Shown: positions 61,918-64,000 of the stretch, one piece after another
Position numbering within the stretch: position 1 is the first letter of the stretch
How the letters are laid out: the number at the start of each line of letters is the position of its first letter
NCBI GenBank assembly: GCA_022448945.1
Contig: JAKVCV010000002.1
Coordinates: 124,001 to 188,000, forward strand
Source: Saprospiraceae bacterium
Lineage (GTDB): Bacteria; Bacteroidota; Bacteroidia; Chitinophagales; Saprospiraceae
Reading direction: 5' to 3'
DNA: 64,000 bases
Program-made: the position numbers and the translations under genes
The notes under the pieces: model-generated
What the model saw: only the letters and a program-made list of their open reading frames with translations
What the model was told of the DNA's origin: nothing
The model's database searches: none

Positions 61918-61954
61918 AAAAAATAGGTTTGCAACCATTGCAAACCTATTTTTT
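61918..61954. terminator. Terminator downstream of the M43 protease gene
   Basis: Perfect 17-bp arms (61918-61934 and 61938-61954) around a 3-nt loop, with A6 on the left and T6 on the right, so it can stop transcription in both directions. It lies 21 nt past the stop codon of the protease gene. Confidence 0.92.
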
Positions 61955-61975
61955 AAAATATATTTGATTTGATAG

Positions 61976-64000
61976 TTATTTTAGAAGCACTTTTTTGGAC
62001 ATTGTTTCATCATTTACAACTACCTTAATTTGATAAATACCCTTAGATAGGTCAGACATATTTATTTTGTAATTACCAGTTACTACATCTGATTCTATTA
62101 TTTGAGTGATTTGTTGTCCGAGAGCATTAAAAACCATAACTTTTACATTTTCTTTTTCCGCAAGCTCTAAGTCAATGTTTAAAATTCCAGAAGTGGGATT
62201 TGGATAAACACGTAATATGTTTCTTTCTTTATCAGCTATGGTAGAAGATGTAATAGGGGTACTAGTAATATTAATATCATCTATATAAAGATTGTTTTCA
62301 TAGTCGCATACATGTTCAAACCTAATTAATACATCAGGAGAATTTGAATACGCTGTTAAGTCAATCGTTTCCATTCTCCAATTATTTGAATTAGGTATAA
62401 ATTCTGTTGTTTGTAGACTAGAAATAGTTGTAAGGTCACTATCAAATTTTTCGTAAAGTTCTGTCCAGGTTTGGCCGCAGTCGTCAGATCCCCATATTCT
62501 TAGTGTGTCGCTATATCCAGTTGCAGAATAAAGAGCATAAGCTAATTCAAATGTCATGGTAACAGATGAAGACCCACTCATATCTATGGAAGGTAAAATA
62601 ATATAATCAGGTTCACCATTGACTGGATAGTCCCAATTATCCATAAACATAGATGCTGAACCAGTTTTTGAAGCAATTGTAGTTCTAGCCCATGTAATAT
62701 CACCATCTGGGTTTATAGCTGTCCATCCTGTTCCAGGAAAAGTAGTTCCTTCAAATCCTTCTTGGAAGGGTAGAGGTATGCCACCTCCTGAAATTGAAAA
62801 TGAACTATTAGTGGCGTCATTCGAATTATCCCCATCTGCATTTCCATTCGGCAAAGTTGTCCATGCTTCAAAGGTATGTGTGCCTTGTGAAACCGTTTGT
62901 TGAGGTAATTGTACCAAGTCAGTTTGAGCAGTAGTTAGGTTGCCTGTCCAAGCTTGAGTATTTGTAGTTCCTCCATCAATTCTGTAATTAATAGTTACTG
63001 AAGTTAAAGGAGATCCTCCATGATTTTTTAATGTCACCTCTGGTATAAAAGTTAATGCGCATATTGTGCCTGAAGGGCTATTTATTTCTGAAATTCCTGC
63101 ATCATCACCAGCAGATACACATGCTTGAGATGTTAAAAGACCAGGACGGGCAACTGTAATGGCATTTCTCATTCTAGTCTTCTGCCCACTAGTAAAAGAG
63201 TTCATGCAATTATCATTTACGTAATCCATATAGTTCATAAACATGTCATTTGAGCTACATGAACTTTGAGGATGACTAGGGCATCCACCATAGCTCGATG
63301 TTTGGACAGGTGTATCATTAACATAATCATCTTGATTACAACCTCCATTCCCTGCTCCCCATACATGTTCTAAATTAAGCCAATGGCCGACCTCATGGGT
63401 TGTAGTTCTTCCGCGATTGAATGGTGCAGATGCGCCGCTTTTCCCAAAATACTGATATCCAATCACAACGCCGTCGGCACCATTAGGTGCATTTCCTGGC
63501 GTATAAGTAAAACCTAAAATTCCTCCTCCCATTTCACAGACCCAAATATTGAGATATTTACTTGGATCCCATATTGTTTTTCCACCGGCTGCAGTTGAAT
63601 AATATGCATTCGTCTGACCTATGGAATTGACAGATGTTTGAGTTCTAGTTATACCAGTTGTGCTATTATTAGAAGGGTCTTTAGTTGCAAGGCAAAACTC
63701 TATTTCGCAATCAGCAACAATTCCTGCAAAAGTAGAGGGGGTGTTTCCTGCATCAGCATTTGTTCTACGATAGTCTTCATTAAGAACTTGAATTTGTTCA
63801 TATACTCTGGTATCAGAAATATTGTGGTTATTTGTGCGGTATATTATATGTACGACTACCGGAATTGTATAAACTGGTAAAATGTTTTTTGCATCTTCAA
63901 AATGTTTATTTCGCTCTGAATATTTTTTAATCTTAGTATTTAATTTTGTTCTTCGTTCAATAATATCAGGATTTTGCAATCTCGCTTCTTCAATTTTTTC
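61976..64000 (-). CDS. M43-family metalloprotease, T9SS type A cargo (5' end outside window)
   Basis: A secreted zinc protease of the pappalysin/cytophagalysin family (M43). The reading frame stays open to the right edge, so the signal peptide and start lie beyond 64000; a TTG at 63979 is not the true start. The zinc site HEVGHWLNLEH (about 63365-63397) is complete, and MNYMDYVND provides the Met-turn. A CARDB-like segment and a MAM/anchor-J-like domain (FQEGFEGTTFPGTGW ... SGSSSVTMTFELAYAL) follow. The C-terminus is a type A sorting domain: RVYPNPTSGILNIDL, MVFNALGQQ, GIYQIKV and a KKVLLK end. Probably degrades extracellular protein. Confidence 0.93.
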   Translation of the reverse strand, partial: EKIEEARLQNPDIIERRTKLNTKIKKYSERNKHFEDAKNILPVYTIPVVVHIIYRTNNHNISDTRVYEQIQVLNEDYRRTNADAGNTPSTFAGIVADCEIEFCLATKDPSNNSTTGITRTQTSVNSIGQTNAYYSTAAGGKTIWDPSKYLNIWVCEMGGGILGFTYTPGNAPNGADGVVIGYQYFGKSGASAPFNRGRTTTHEVGHWLNLEHVWGAGNGGCNQDDYVNDTPVQTSSYGGCPSHPQSSCSSNDMFMNYMDYVNDNCMNSFTSGQKTRMRNAITVARPGLLTSQACVSAGDDAGISEINSPSGTICALTFIPEVTLKNHGGSPLTSVTINYRIDGGTTNTQAWTGNLTTAQTDLVQLPQQTVSQGTHTFEAWTTLPNGNADGDNSNDATNSSFSISGGGIPLPFQEGFEGTTFPGTGWTAINPDGDITWARTTIASKTGSASMFMDNWDYPVNGEPDYIILPSIDMSGSSSVTMTFELAYALYSATGYSDTLRIWGSDDCGQTWTELYEKFDSDLTTISSLQTTEFIPNSNNWRMETIDLTAYSNSPDVLIRFEHVCDYENNLYIDDINITSTPITSSTIADKERNILRVYPNPTSGILNIDLELAEKENVKVMVFNALGQQITQIIESDVVTGNYKINMSDLSKGIYQIKVVVNDETMSKKVLLK

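Noticed and set aside
1-64000. tRNA, rRNA, CRISPR, insertion sequence or prophage
   Set aside because: The gaps were read for cloverleaf arms, spaced direct repeats and terminal inverted repeats flanking transposase-like ORFs; none was convincing.

Overview
The window looks like chromosomal DNA from a free-living member of the Bacteroidota. The evidence is the AT-rich composition, type IX secretion (T9SS) cargo with C-terminal sorting domains, a C25-family PorU-type sortase beside a PorV/PorQ-family barrel, families typical of the phylum (DUF4270, DUF4290, Omp28-like), near absence of Shine-Dalgarno sequences, and many upstream regions with the Bacteroidota promoter pattern (TTTG near -33, TAnnTTTG near -7). 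I cannot name the genus. I see no rRNA, tRNA, CRISPR array, insertion sequence, prophage or recognisable transcription regulator.

Layout. 0-8 kb: panB-mltG, an orphan lipoprotein, dnaK with an unusual upstream repeat array, rplS, a prenyl diphosphate synthase and an inositol-phosphatase-family gene. 8-15 kb: a K+-dependent-type membrane pyrophosphatase and a very long SNF2 helicase. 15-23 kb: panC, then a block on the + strand (a short starch-synthase-like protein, a DUF4270 lipoprotein, glmS, DUF4290 and a pabB-type enzyme). 23-31 kb: a DUF547 protein, an SH3 lipoprotein, a large T9SS cargo protein, an amidase and a DUF2459 protein. 31-38 kb: a PorV/PorQ-like barrel with a 1671-residue C25 PorU2-like sortase, then a crotonase. 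38-47.5 kb: an Omp28-like lipoprotein, a zinc-type CDF exporter, membrane proteins, a 5'-deoxynucleotidase, and a redox group (SDR, flavin monooxygenase, NAD-dependent epimerase).

47.5-51.5 kb (minus strand) holds the most unusual locus. A 266-residue orphan with a CUE-like N-terminus is followed by three tandem small membrane/coiled-coil proteins resembling PspB. The last of these overlaps by one base the start of a GT39-type membrane glycosyltransferase. Upstream, on the same strand, are a textbook -24/-12 sigma-54 promoter and, about 45-75 nt downstream of its predicted start, a strong intrinsic terminator. The enterobacterial psp operon is also sigma-54 driven, so this may be an independently built, attenuated envelope-stress operon, or alternatively a sigma-54 small RNA lying upstream of it.

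51.5-64 kb: dnaG, a WG-repeat protein, a 1180-residue fusion of a degenerate peptidase-like domain, a TolB-type propeller and an outer-membrane barrel, an MBL hydrolase with thiL, two small orphans, an intergenic stretch with possible RNA structure, and an M43 metalloprotease T9SS cargo that runs off the right edge.
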